64,000 bases of DNA from Apostichopus japonicus (lineage: Eukaryota > Echinodermata > Holothuroidea > Aspidochirotida > Stichopodidae), in the NCBI RefSeq assembly GCF_037975245.1, contig NC_092575.1:28979341-29043340 (forward strand), given 5' to 3'. Every line of letters begins with the position of its first letter. Within the stretch, counting starts at the first letter, position 1. The notes below the pieces were generated by a model. It saw only the letters and a list, made by a program, of their open reading frames with translations, was not told the DNA's origin and ran no database searches. Positions 47,113 to 58,892 of this stretch are shown here, one piece after another. A program made the translations under genes and the position numbers.

Positions 47113-50100
47113 GGGATGGAGCAGTTGGTAGAACACTTGCAATGCTGAGGTTAATGAAGCTCCTAATCCTGTTTCTTTGTTTTTTCTCAAGTTTTTCAAA
47201 TTTGTTGTCATGAATGTATAAACTTGCACAAAACAAGTGAGTTTGGCTTAAAGCAGCTTTTTGCATCACTTTCTATGATTTTCTTAACCTCATTGACCCC
47301 ACCATGCTATAACAACATACATAACAGTTAGCTTAGCTATCGAAATCTAACTTCAAATGGTGGAATAAAAGATAAACAATTGACAATTCTGAATGTTGTT
47401 TTTCTCAAAGATATTTTAGGTTAGGATCGCAATAAACCTGCCCGTAATATGAATATTAAATTATATAAATCCCCTTAAGTATTTTATCGATAAGTCTGCT
47501 TATTGAGTTAATTGGATGATAATTATTTAGCCATGATTTTGTGCATCCTTAAGCGTTACGTAATAATGTATTGTTAATAGAGTATCGGAATTCGGCACGA
47601 GCAGTATATAAGTAACATATAGCCACGTGCATTCCTTTTTCTGTCTCCAGCTTGAACCAAGCAAAACTGTTGCTCTTGTTTAATTATGCAAAAGCTGAAT
47701 GAGAAACAAAGACAGAAAGAGAACGTAAACTAAGGCCGAAAGCCGACGCTTATATTGAGACATTCTAGAACAAAAAGGAAGACATCTATTGAGGCCAAGT
47801 GAAGATGAGGCTGAATGGAACCTGAGATAAGAAAAAAATGTAAACCTTAAGAGAATACTGTATAAAGGAAGATGATTCTAACTTTAAATAATTTGTTGTT
47901 GTTGTTGTTATATTTATATTTCACATTGAAAACACATATACTCTCTCTGTCCTTCCTTACAACCTTGTCAAACTCTCTCTGCAAAATATCCATAGCCGTC
48001 ATTGGAAAATGAGGTCAATAATGTTCACTCTGCTGGAGTCTTTAGAAACCCAGTACAGCAATATCTACTACAAAACCATGCTTTATTTGGCATTGCTGTG
48101 AATAAATCTATTTTAAGCACAGCTCACAAATAAACATGTTAGCTATTCACTGATTGGTTTCATTTAAACTAGTGGATTTGGGGAACTGTATGAGATTAAT
48201 TTTAAATGAGGAATTTGTGAGAAGACACTCTACTCATTATCTGCAAAAGTCCAGAATTACTTGCCAATTAGTGCTCTTGGCAGCAAGAAACTTGGCAAAT
48301 ATCGTAGTTTGCTGTTTTGTGATAAATACATGTAAAAAACTTGATGGACATGTCAAAAGGGTGGGAAAACTGTGACAAAATGCAAAAAGCTGCTCAAAGA
48401 TATGTTCACTCCATGTACTTACCTAATATTCTTAAACAATCTTACAAACAAATATTATGTTTTAAATATTACCTCAATTCTTAATTGGAGCTGACAGGTT
48501 GCTGCATGTGATATTATCTCTTGTTCATGTCTATGCATATCTTTCTTATGAATATAGTCAAAGAAATGAACAACAGCAGCAACTTTGACCAAACCCAAAG
48601 AAAAATTATATTTGCACTCAATATAACTTCAAAACAAAGGTTCAATCACTGCATGTCATTGTAAATTTATTCCATCAAAGAGTAAAACTAGGTATTATCA
48701 TATGGTCTGTTACATGTCAAGAACCAAAGCATTGACGAGGATGAGCCGTATCATTACAGACCCTACCCAAGGCAAGACCGTCGCAAACATGACACAATCT
48801 TGTCTTAGGCAGTGAACAAAACAACACAGCCAATCATTCCAGGCACTGCATCATCATCATCTAGCCTTCAACTGCTCTCATCCATTTCTGGTCAAAATTT
48901 ACCTCTGATTTCTTCCTGATGTTTTTCAAGGCTGTTAGACTGTCAGAGGAAGTACCAACTCAAGTAACCTGAGAGGATCCTTAGTTCCCTACTTGTGATC
49001 ATTATACAGTAAGGAAAATAGTTATAAAGATTTTCATGTTTTAATTAGTGAGCTAAACAACTACCAACCATCAGGACTTTTTGTGGTATCGAAGAAGTTT
49101 ATATTCAACAGAATCCAGTTATGTGAAGCATCAATCTCAGCAAATAAAAATACATACATGTACCCTTGCTACAAAATAAAAAGATAAAAGAATGTACTAT
49201 TATACACTAGGGATCGAATATAAGTTTTTACATAGTTTAAATATGCCTGATGTAGAACTTATTTAGCCTACCATTGTGGTAGAACAAAGATGGTATCAGG
49301 TCCAAACCCTACACTGGTGTTGGCTTCAACAACCTTGTAATACTCCCACCAAGTGCTAACCACCTGTACAAGTATATTTAACAAAATATACTAACATTTT
49401 ATTGGGAGTGTTCTGTTATTGTTTTTTACAAACAAAATGATCAGATAGTGCGATGAATCTCTGAACACAGTGCAAATTGACTGTTTTAATGTGACAGAGA
49501 CATAAATACTTTCTCCTTTGGCTTGATGAGTCTCTCAGCTCATTGATTTTGACCGCGTGCAAGTTTGCCATATATACTTGATCACTCAGTAGTCTGATAA
49601 ATAACCACAATCTTTTTAAGATGGTGACTCTGTTTAAAGGCTGTTCTAAACCTCCTTTGAAGAATTAATAATTTTTCCCTATGGTTATCAAAGTATTTCA
49701 GTGTTAATTTCCTATATCCTGTTTATGAACTACAAAGAAAGCATAAAACACCACATAAATCTGAAAATATATTAGACTTCTAATCAACCACAGCAAATAC
49801 TCTAATGAAATTGATTTGCATTAAAAGTTTCTGCAACATTGTCAGTTTTGGTTTGCTATACATATCCTTCTGATGTAGTGTAGACTGTAAAGTTTTTTTT
49901 AGCAGGGGAAACTGAAAAGGAAGCAGTGGATATTTCTGATAAATTTTTTCATAGCCACTTGCATAAGACCATCATGCAGTTGGTGCATTAAGTCCTAGGG
50001 ATATCAATTCAAGGTTAAATGAAATTATTTTTGCCATTAAAAAATGGCAATAAACTACATATTTGGTTACAATAGACTATGTTACTTAAGATTACAATAA

Positions 50101-50312
50101 TACATTAAAACCAATGAAGCCTATCCAGGTTCATGACCAGTTCACCTCTCTAGCAAGTGAAGAAATTGTGAAAAGGTGAAAAAGTTATTTGATGTTCATA
50201 TTTTCACATAGGCAAACAAATGATACTTAATGTTTGACCTTGGTGTAAAGCTTTTACCCTCCTGGACCATCATATGTGAGAATGCAATGGTTACTTTCTT
50301 TCCAAAATCAAA
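47113..50312. other. no gene recognised
   Basis: AT-rich sequence with only short open frames and no recognisable motif. The start (GGGATGGAGCAGTTGGTAGA, about 47,113) resembles a tRNA-type D-arm and may be a relic SINE head. A cDNA-adapter-like sequence lies at 47,588-47,601 and is listed separately. Confidence 0.4.
47588..47601 (+). other. cDNA-library adapter-like sequence GAATTCGGCACGAG
   Basis: This is an exact match to the EcoRI adapter widely used in directional lambda ZAP-type cDNA cloning, which marks the 5' end of many ESTs. A 14-base chance match in 64 kb is improbable, so a cDNA-clone read or vector end may have entered the assembly here. A natural coincidence cannot be excluded. 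Confidence 0.6.
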
Positions 50313-50572
50313 GTGGCTATTCCTACGACTAGTCGTAAGAATAATTTATAAATACACATGCGCAGTTGCTTTAACATGGCTATTTTTACGACTAGGCGTA
50401 CTATTTTTACGACTAGGAGTAACAATTATCTCCGGTTAGGGTTAAGGTTAGTGTTTAGGGTGATGGTTATCCCTACTACATGCAGCTTTATTTACTTTAC
50501 TGCGCTTGAATTCGCCGATGTCGTAAGAATATTTTATAAATAATTGTTACGACTAGTCTTAAGAATAGCCAC
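50313..50572. mobile_element. inverted-repeat MITE-like element, 260 bp
   Basis: The termini GTGGCTATTCCTACGACTAG and (reverse complement of the right end) GTGGCTATTCTTAAGACTAG continue into TCGTAA and AATTTATAAA. This gives inverted repeats of about 40 bases with a few mismatches. Inside, extra TTTTTACGACTAGG copies and a GGTTAGGGTTAAGGTTAG stretch occur. No target duplication was clear, so I do not name a superfamily. Confidence 0.75.
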
Positions 50573-50879
50573 AGCCTTCAAAAATAACTGTACCCAAGCA
50601 ATGCCCCTAACAAAGTATGCCAGTTACTTAATATCAGGCTTGACCAACTGTAGGCCTATGTGGAATTTTGAACCAACCACAGAAAAACTCCAATTGACAT
50701 TGATAACTAAGTGCAAGCATTACTTTGATGCTTGTTACTGTCACACTGTACCCATCATGCGCACTGTTATTATTAGCCCAAAAAAAAAGGCCTCTTCAAT
50801 GTAAATCGTACTTTCTGGCTCACCTTACGAGTCCGAGTCACTATAGCTTAGGCCTAGGCTACAAAACGTACTCTAGGAG

Positions 50880-51080
50880 TAGGAGAACGGACGCCACTAA
50901 ATGTTAACCCGCGTAGCGGTTCGGTTCATCGGTAAGGATCCCGAGCGAGAATGATCTCACCTGACGTCACAGTCTTGCATAACTACGTAGATGCACATGT
51001 TGTACATTTCACGTGTACAGTGCGGGTACGAGCTCGTGTAACACGTACGAATTGCCGGGCCAAGTCCCGCTCGCGATTAA
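50880..51080. promoter_or_regulatory. CpG-rich patch with a TGACGTCA site
   Basis: Local CpG density is far above the surroundings, with a perfect cAMP-response-element palindrome at 50,962-50,969. It could be the distant 5' promoter of dgcr8 or part of a repeat: GCCACTAAATGTTAACCC at about 50,896 has an inverted relative near 51,850-51,870. No transcript evidence is visible. Confidence 0.25.
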
Positions 51081-51189
51081 GTAAAAGAGGTGAGAATAGG
51101 AGACAAGTACACAAATATATCCAAACGTTTCACGGTTTATTCTTGACATTTTAAGTTAACAAATGTATATAAGAAAGCTGCAATAAAGT

Positions 51190-51765
51190 ACTGTTGTATT
51201 TATCTTTATATCTCAAGTATAGCAGGTCTCACAAGTTATTACACAGAGTTAACTAACCTCCAAGACCTGGTTGTGTACATATATAATTTTAAAAACTGTG
51301 AGTACCGTTTCAAACCCATATATCTATCTTCATCTCAAGTAACAGGTCTCACAAGTTATTACATAGATTCAACTAACCTCCTAGACCTGGTTGTGTACAA
51401 ATATCAAATTTAAAGCTGCAAAATTCACTTCAAACGTTTAGATCTATCTTCATCTCAAGTAACAGGCCTCACAAGTTGTTACATAGAGTCAACTAACCTC
51501 CAAGACCTGGTTGTGTACATATATCATTTAAAAAATTTCAAGCACCGTTTCAAACCACTATTATATCTATCTCTATCTCGTAGCAGGCCCCACAAGTTGT
51601 TACATAGAGTCAACTAACCTCCAAGACCTGGTTATTTACAAATATCATTTAAAAACTACAAGTACCGTTTCAAACCGCTATTATATCTATCTCTATCTCG
51701 AGTAGCAGGTCTCACAAGTTATTACATAGAGTCAACTAACTTCCGAGACCTGGGCAAAATAACGT
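51190..51765. repeat. tandem repeat of about 125 bp, five copies
   Basis: Units share AGGTCTCACAAGTTATTACA, GAGTCAACTAACCTCCAAGA and CCTGGTTGTGTACA, with ACCGTTTCAAACC at the junctions. They are moderately diverged. The repeat lies between the CpG-rich patch and a second CpG-rich stretch at about 51,770-51,850. Confidence 0.9.
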
Positions 51766-52669
51766 AATTCGGGAACCGAGAGCGCCGAGCACAGTTGCAC
51801 CCGAAACCGAGTTCCGAGGGCACTCGAAATGGTCCGACCCGCTGTAGGGGTTAGTATTTAGTGGCTTCCTAGGAGAACAGATGACGCATAGCGTTAGCCT
51901 AAGTTTAGGTTGTACGATAGGCTAGCTATACCGACAGTTAGGCTTAGTCTAGCCAATGTTTTTGTCAATATTCGGTCGAGGCCACGAAACTTAAAGACAA
52001 GGGAAACTGGATTGAAAGTTATCTGTTTCATTTTACTATGTATATACCATTGAAATCTGGAATATGAAATGTTGAAAGTTTTTCTGTTTCGATGAGCGTT
52101 TGACGCCAGCCTCACACATGTATGGAACGCGAACTGGGTAAAATTTCTGCTGTTGTATAATGTAAAGTTGTTGTTTAATTATGTTGTTGTTAGCATGCAA
52201 GTAATGGCAGCTCGTTTACATTATATTTATTTACATTCAGGAAACGCGCAGCTGCATTGCAGATGAAAGATATTGGCCGCATGAATGGAATGGGAAAATG
52301 TTTTTACACATGGGACTACAACTGGGCGATCATGGGGTGGACATGACCCACCAATATTTAAGGTGGGGGATATAGTATCTAATATCCCCCCAATATTTGG
52401 TGGCATAGTTATTTTTTGGTGGCTATAAATAGAAAAATGCTTAAGATTATTATCCAAAACTTCATCCAACATATGCTGCATGAAGTAAATGGCACTTCGT
52501 GGTCGTTTCTTTGACATGTGACCGTATAGCAAGTTGTCACTCATGATTATTATCCGGTCTGTACATCTCTTGTGTATGAGTGTAAGTACGTACAATCATA
52601 TATATGATCCACATCAATATGGGTTCACTGGGTTTTCATTTTGCCTGTTTCCTACAAGATTTCTAACCG

Positions 52670-52930
52670 CAGGCGCGTAACCAAGAGAGAGGGGGGGGGC
52701 GACCCCTTGAGCATATTTATTTTGTATTTTTTTTATGATATCGCTAGTACTTTCAAAATAGAAAATAGTTGCAACTTACAAGGCCTGGGAAGTGCCATTT
52801 CCAGCCATCTGGGAGGCATTTTCAGCCAAAATTTTCTTTTACGCTTCGCGGCAACACATGGTGGCGCTACGCTTAGATAGTTTGCCTAAAGGATTCGCCC
52901 CTCCCCTGCAAATTCCTCGCTACGCACCTG
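52670..52930. mobile_element. hAT-like non-autonomous element, 261 bp
   Basis: The termini CAGGCGCGTAACCAAG and (reverse complement of the right end) CAGGTGCGTAGCGAGG are inverted repeats. The flanks TCTAACCG (52,662-52,669) and TCCAACCG (52,931-52,938) match in 7 of 8 bases, as expected for an 8-bp hAT target duplication. The inside holds a G-run and a CTACGCTTAGATAGT segment shared with about 9,600. It has no transposase. Confidence 0.75.
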
Positions 52931-53099
52931 TCCAACCGTGTGACATTTGTTACTCAATATCCCCAAGAAAAGTCACAGACTTTCACCGAAAGTAGTATTT
53001 ACTTTTTTTCGAAATAAATTAGCTAGGCGGACCGCATCAGTAATCAAATTTGGTTTGCCGTTAATAAAGGAAAATAGGGCTGTATAGCAAAAGAAATAT

Positions 53100-55435
53100 T
53101 CAAAAGTTAAAGCTATAGAGAGCGCTGCGAAAAAGAGAAGGCGAGGTAAGATTTCCGGACTAGAGCAGATACTTTTTGTTAAAGAAAGTTCTGAGGCTCG
53201 TGCCCAACTTAGGGCGGTTCAAAACGAGCTTCTAATTTATTACAATTATATACTTCAAGGTACTACCATTAGATCTCGCGCAAGATGAGAGGAAGGGGAA
53301 AAAACTTTTGAATTTAGAAAAGAGAACTAAGTCCTAGCGGAGGGGGGGGGGGGTGAGGCAAGGTTGTCCAATGAGTCCTTATATCTTTTAATTCTGGCAG
53401 TTGAAGTATTAGCTTTAAAGTAACAAATAATATGAATATTTAATGCATAACTATAAGCGGTCAGGAATTTGAGGTTTTACAGTACGCAGACGACACCGCT
53501 TTTTTGAGTCTTTCACTTCAAGTCTTCAACTATCAGGGTTCTTAATCTGCTAAAGCAGGCGTCATGCGTAGACTAGGACCTTATGAAACGAGAGAACCCG
53601 GGTTTATTGCAAATGTTCAAGTTAAGACCACTCATTGCCCGTGAACTTCCTTGTCTCTCTTTCACAACGGATGGGAATGCTTTGTTCCATTTAAATTTTC
53701 TTACTTAACTTTCTAGATTGAAAAAGTGCCTTGGAACATTGGCACCCAAGGATTTAATACCTTTTAACCGCAAATTTATTGTTAAAACGTTTGCATTTTC
53801 ACAGCTTGTTTTTTATTTTTTATTTCTTGTGTTGCCTAGTCCTCCGAGTAAGTTTATTAAAGATCCGGACAATATTAATTTTGATTTCATTTGGTAAGGC
53901 AATCCGGAAAAATTAAACGGTCAACAAGTATCAGTCCTATTATTGAGGTTTGATTTAAAGTAAATGGAAAGTTTCATCAAGAGTTTAAAGTGTACTTGGG
54001 TTACAATTTACTGTAATGATATACATGCATCCATTGAAATTGTTTTTCAACATTGCGTTAGGTTCATTTGGTAAAAAGTTCTCTTCCAGTGCAATCGTGC
54101 TAAGGAAGATATTCACAATATTAATAACGCGTTTTTTAATCAACTTACATATGCTTGGTGTGACATTTCCTTCAACAGTCCAACTGTAAATTTTGGTAAT
54201 CAATTCGCCTGGAATGATTCCTTTATTCGTGTAGATAATACGGTGGTTATGTACAATCTTCTGTTTAAGAGGAATGTATTACATGTCAGCGACTTGTTTG
54301 ATCAGTATGGTAATCCAATGGCGTATAATAGGTTCATGCGCCTATTTCAGATAAAAAGTTCCCATTTCTTTATAGTTTGGTTTAATTGGTTGCAGGGGCG
54401 TAGCGAGCGGGGGGTGTGGGGGGTGTCACACCCCCCCCCCAATAATTTGGTCGCTGTCGGCAAATTTTGGGTCTGTCGGCCAAAGGAGAAAAGGTGAAGA
54501 GAGCGGAAGGGGAAGAAAGAAGGAAAGCTGAATAGAGAAAAGGAGAACGGGAGCTTCTTCCGTGTCAAATTTGACTTAAAATATGCACCAGATTGCATCT
54601 AAGGACGTTTCAAAACTAAAAATTTTCCAAAGGGGAGGGGTAGACCCCCTACCCTTAGACCCCTCCCCCATTTCAGTCACCACTTCCAGATCCGTCGGCA
54701 AATCAAATTTGACTTAAAATATGCACCAGATTGCATCTAAGGAAGTTTCAAAACTAAAAATTTTCCAAAGGGGAGGGGGACACCCCCTCCCCTTAGAAGC
54801 CCTCCCCCATTTCAGTCACCACTTCCAGATCCGTCGGCAAATCAAATTCTCCACAACCCCCCCCCCCCCCCCAACAAAAAAACCTTCGCTACGCCCCTGA
54901 TTGGTTGTATTCCCCTGGGTTGGAGAAGAGCTGGCTTTATAAACACTGACTCTATTAATCACAACTGTTATTGGTTTAATTTCGTTATGAATGCGATTTC
55001 AGTCTCTCAATTGATATATTCTAAGATGCTTTCTCATATAAACAAGAAACCTACAGCACTAGTAAAATGGAATAAAGAGTTCAATGTTTTTACGGAGAAG
55101 GACTGGCCATTTTTTAAATGCCGAGTTATACTGTTTCAGATGTAAAACTTGCGATATTTTCAATTCTGTTTTAATACATAGAATAACTGGGATTAATAAA
55201 CTTTTGTTTAGTATGGGCAAAACTAAGAGTAGCCAATGTACCTTTTGTACCACACAGGTTGAAAGTCTTGAGCACTTGTTTGATTGTCAGTTCACATCAA
55301 ATCATACTTAGAAGTGGAAAATTGGTTTTTAAGAAAGCAATTTTTCTTCACAAAAAAAAAGATATCTATTTTGATTTGGGATTGAATGTATCCATCCATA
55401 TAACTTTTTAAATCTACATGTGAAATGTAATAGTT
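53100..55435 (+). pseudogene. decayed L1/Tx1-like LINE (ORF2 reverse transcriptase remnant)
   Basis: Pieces of one LINE polyprotein appear in order on the plus strand, separated by frameshifts and stops. First is a TTIRSRAR ... EGEKT..NLEKRT segment (about 53,260-53,330). Next is VRQGCPMSPYLFILAVEVLA (about 53,355-53,415), and then the catalytic box QYADDTAFLS (about 53,480). Last come the C-terminal DLFDQYGNP stretch (about 54,290) and the CTFC ... EHLFDC zinc knuckle (about 55,240-55,290). The endonuclease part and some RT blocks are missing. A hAT-like element interrupts it at 54,393-54,899. The sequence runs into a TCA microsatellite. Confidence 0.85.
54393..54899. mobile_element. hAT-like non-autonomous element, 507 bp, inserted in the LINE
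   Basis: The left end is CAGGGGCGTAGCGAGC. The right end in reverse complement is CAGGGGCGTAGCGAAGG. Perfect 8-bp target duplications ATTGGTTG flank it (54,385-54,392 and 54,900-54,907). Inside is a tandem duplication with a period of about 138 bases (AATTTGACTTAAAATATGCA recurs). It has no transposase. Removing it restores continuity of the LINE frame, so it jumped in after the LINE. Confidence 0.92.
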
Positions 55436-55437
55436 AC

Positions 55438-55726
<289 letters not shown>

Positions 55727-55875
55727 AACAATAATTAAAATAATCATCATCATAACAATATTTATATCATGATAATAGAAATAATAATCATAATAATATT
55801 AATTATTATAATTATTCAAATAATAATAATTCTTATTATATTAGTAATAATTATAGTTATAATTATAATCATAAT

Positions 55876-56969
55876 AGTCGTGAAGTCACAAAATCCGTGT
55901 CCCTAGATTGAGATCCGAAGTACAGGGGATAATGTCAGAGCCTGATGATCTCATATTCTGTATACAGTACAAATGCGTCTGTTTGTTATTAACTTCATTT
56001 CGTGTTCACTCGACCGTTGAACAGCTATATAGGTTGGTAAACAGACTTGATTAAAATCGTGTTGGTAAGATATATATAACCACCTAAAGTTGCGGTACTT
56101 AAATCACACTATGGAGTACTTGTGTTTCGGTGCAGACGTTATATATGCGCATTTGGTACTGTGATATAACAACTGGAGACGATAGAATATGTAAAGGATA
56201 TGTGCGTCACAACTTTAAAGTAAGTAATTAGTAAGTTCGTTAACACGGTGGCAACCATTGGCTTTACTGTCGGAGGAATGTATCTTACATTGAATGTACT
56301 TACGCCTACTGATGTATGGTCTATGGAGTTTAAGAATCTATATGTCACTTTAGACTGCCGACGCTCACTGTAATACTCGCACTGGTAATGCCGGTTGATA
56401 AACATAACATTTATGAAATTTATTTGTTCTTGTAACGCACTTGATCGGCAGCAAAACTTGTGGATTTTATTTAGCTCTGAGAAACTTTATGACGCTATAT
56501 GATTAGCATGATGTTGACTCTGATTACAACAAGAAGCGCAGATGTAAAGAAATACTAAGTGAATTTTCGAGATCTGATGATTTGAAGTGCGGTCACAAAA
56601 AAACTTAACAGGCGTTACAGAAGTACCGAGTTCACTATAGATGTTTAAATGATTTATACATCGAAAAACACAATATCCTTCTTAATACTTATTGAATATG
56701 TGTGTTAACACGGCTGCTCATGCCGTAATAGTAGGCCTCGCTCAATTAATGTTATCATATCTTCATACATAGACTGTAGCTATATATGTGAAATTGACAC
56801 CCGTTTAACTAGAGGCGAGTAACCGTAGACACCATTGTCCGTCACAGCAGCATTTCATGGGCCATCTTATTGATTCCAGATTTCAGCCTCTTCAGTCACC
56901 ATACGTTCATTGAAGACGAGAGTATTGGCTAGAACTGTCTGGTTTTACGTAGGCCATTAAGAATTTAAA
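55876..56969. other. no gene recognised; upstream of the GPCR
   Basis: No coding exon is seen. This stretch should contain the promoter and 5' untranslated region of the GPCR, but no clear core element stands out. An in-frame TAA at 56,958-56,960 closes the frame just before the GPCR start. Confidence 0.4.
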
Positions 56970-58319
56970 ATGACGTCATCACTTCCGTCAGTGGCATCAA
57001 GTACTCGTGATTCATCTACAGAATACATCACGTTGCCTCCTGTACTCTTAGGTACGTACTTCATACTTGCAGTCGTCACGATATTTGGCAACGCTCTGGT
57101 CATCATAAGTTACGTAATAGACCGCTCGATCCGCCGAAGCACTGCTAATGCTTACATCTTTAATTTAGCAGTCGCAGACTTTTTCGTCGGTGTCTTTGAC
57201 TTACTCGCAACATTCATATGGGCTGTTTCTGGTGGTTCCCTAAGCCCTGTATTTATTCCCTGCTTTTTGTGGGGTTGCCTTCAACATGCAATGACGCTCT
57301 TTTCTGCGATAGCTGTTGCATTTCTTAGCTGGGACCGGTACAAACTCGTCTCTGACGCTCTTATTTACATACGTGACCAAACTCCAAAGAAAGCAATGGT
57401 CAGATCTCTCATCGCCTGGTTCTTCGTCATTCTCTACGTCACCGTAGTCCACACTATGGGAATCATTTTTAGTGCTTCTCTGGGCGCTGGTTGCATACAA
57501 AGTAAAATTCCAAGGAAGGTTATCTTAGTTTCTTTCTTTCCAGATTTTCTGATTCCATTGTCTATTACTGTGGTGTTAAATGTAAGCGTTCTTTTAGCCT
57601 TAAGGAGAAGAACATTGGCTAGAATAGAAGAACAAATAGGGCATCATAAGGCTCGAAGATCAATGGGTTACTCAACGAATGATGCTGTGAAGTCTGGTAC
57701 AAGCAACTCTGAATCTTCGAGGGGCCAAGTCAATGGAAACGCAAACATACAAGGTGAACTAAGGATCAGCAACGAAACGCTGTTTGACACAGAAGGATTC
57801 GAGATCCAAAATTCGGTAGAAAACAGATCAACGGTGAACAAAACGGCTGGTAATTCAATTACGGAGATTAGTACCCAAAACCACGAAGACTCTTCATCTG
57901 CGACAAAGGACAATGTTACTAACCGAGCAGACAGTCTCTGTGAAAGTAAGTCTGAGCTGCGACTTTCACATAACATGAAATCCACAGTACGGAATACTAC
58001 ATTAAATGGGAGTAAAGAAAATATACAAAACCTTGAGAAGAAGGAAGATATTCCTAAGGAGGCATTGCGAGAACGCAAAAAGTTGTTGAAGGTTGTTAAG
58101 GCCTTGATCGTTTTTACACTAATTTATATTGCCTGCTGGATTCCTTTCTATGTAGTGTCTTTCTTATCGTTAATAAAGTCCGATCTCAATCCCTGGGCGT
58201 TCTACATAGGCGCATTAATATTGGCTTCTAATTCAGCAATCAATCCTTTTATTTATGCAGTCATGAGTATGAAATTTAGGAACAGATTCATTTTAATTTC
58301 AAAGTGCAAATTTAAGTAA
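56970..58319 (+). CDS. orphan class A (rhodopsin-like) GPCR, intronless
   Basis: The product is 449 residues with seven membrane segments and is likely a plasma-membrane receptor. Visible class A marks are GN at 40-41 (TM1), NLAVAD at 65-70 (TM2), Cys98 and Cys175 for the extracellular disulfide, WDRY at 121-124 (TM3 end) and Trp150 (TM4). Further marks are Pro196 (TM5), CWIP at 389-392 (TM6) and NPFIY at 425-429 (TM7). Intracellular loop 3 is long (about 214-368) and Ser/Asn-rich, as in muscarinic and histamine H3-type receptors. The position of the amine-binding Asp in TM3 (3.32) is Gln105, so a classical amine ligand is unlikely. An in-frame TAA lies 12 bases before the ATG. The C-terminal tail is very short and ends KCKFK. 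No ligand is assigned. Confidence 0.93.
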   Translation: MTSSLPSVASSTRDSSTEYITLPPVLLGTYFILAVVTIFGNALVIISYVIDRSIRRSTANAYIFNLAVADFFVGVFDLLATFIWAVSGGSLSPVFIPCFLWGCLQHAMTLFSAIAVAFLSWDRYKLVSDALIYIRDQTPKKAMVRSLIAWFFVILYVTVVHTMGIIFSASLGAGCIQSKIPRKVILVSFFPDFLIPLSITVVLNVSVLLALRRRTLARIEEQIGHHKARRSMGYSTNDAVKSGTSNSESSRGQVNGNANIQGELRISNETLFDTEGFEIQNSVENRSTVNKTAGNSITEISTQNHEDSSSATKDNVTNRADSLCESKSELRLSHNMKSTVRNTTLNGSKENIQNLEKKEDIPKEALRERKKLLKVVKALIVFTLIYIACWIPFYVVSFLSLIKSDLNPWAFYIGALILASNSAINPFIYAVMSMKFRNRFILISKCKFK

Positions 58320-58633
58320 TAAAATGTTCCGATATTACATTTAAAATTTAACTCATATCACTGCATAGTGCAAGACAACGTTCTTATTCCCACTAGTAAA
58401 TGCATGTGTAAACGGCCTGTTGATTATAGATAATATCTTTTAAAATGTTCATTGGATTGGGACCATAAAAATATACGCAAATATAGACTATGACATTAAA
58501 GGCAGTGACCCATTAAATTATTTATATCGAAAAAGTTGGTAAATGATAAGTATAACGATTGAATTAAGAAGACATAATTGTAGCTAAATTTAACATTAAA
58601 TGTTAGATACACATACTGCATAGGCTTTCTAGT

Positions 58634-58892
58634 CACTTCGCCCAACAACCATTTCGCCCAACTGCCAACTGCATATCCCGTAACGTTAACAATTCCCGAA
58701 CGTTTCATATTTAGTCAAGGTTGGGCGAAATGACCAGGCTGGTTGGGCGAAATGACCAGGCTGGTTGGGCGAAATGACCAGGCTGGTTGGGCGAAATGAC
58801 CAGACTGGTTGGGCGAAATGACCAGGCTGGTTGGGCGAAATGGTAAGGTTGGGCGAAATGGCAGTTGGGCGAAATGGTTGTTGGGCGAAGTG
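58634..58892. repeat. fold-back repeat with internal 22-bp tandem units
   Basis: Perfect 33-base inverted arms lie at 58,634-58,666 and 58,860-58,892 (left arm CACTTCGCCCAACAACCATT then TCGCCCAACTGCC). Between them are about five copies of GGTTGGGCGAAATGACCAGG. Every unit carries the same TTGGGCGAAATG core as the arms. It may be a fold-back transposon whose subterminal repeat expanded. No target duplication was clear. Confidence 0.85.

Noticed and set aside
48417-48422. strong minus-strand splice donor (GTAAGT) as the end of a 5' exon of dgcr8
   Set aside because: The sequence before it is AT-rich and without exon character; a six-base donor occurs by chance every few kilobases.
57668-58078. 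136-codon minus-strand open frame inside the GPCR
   Set aside because: It is the shadow of loop 3 of the receptor; the plus frame has all seven membrane segments and motifs.
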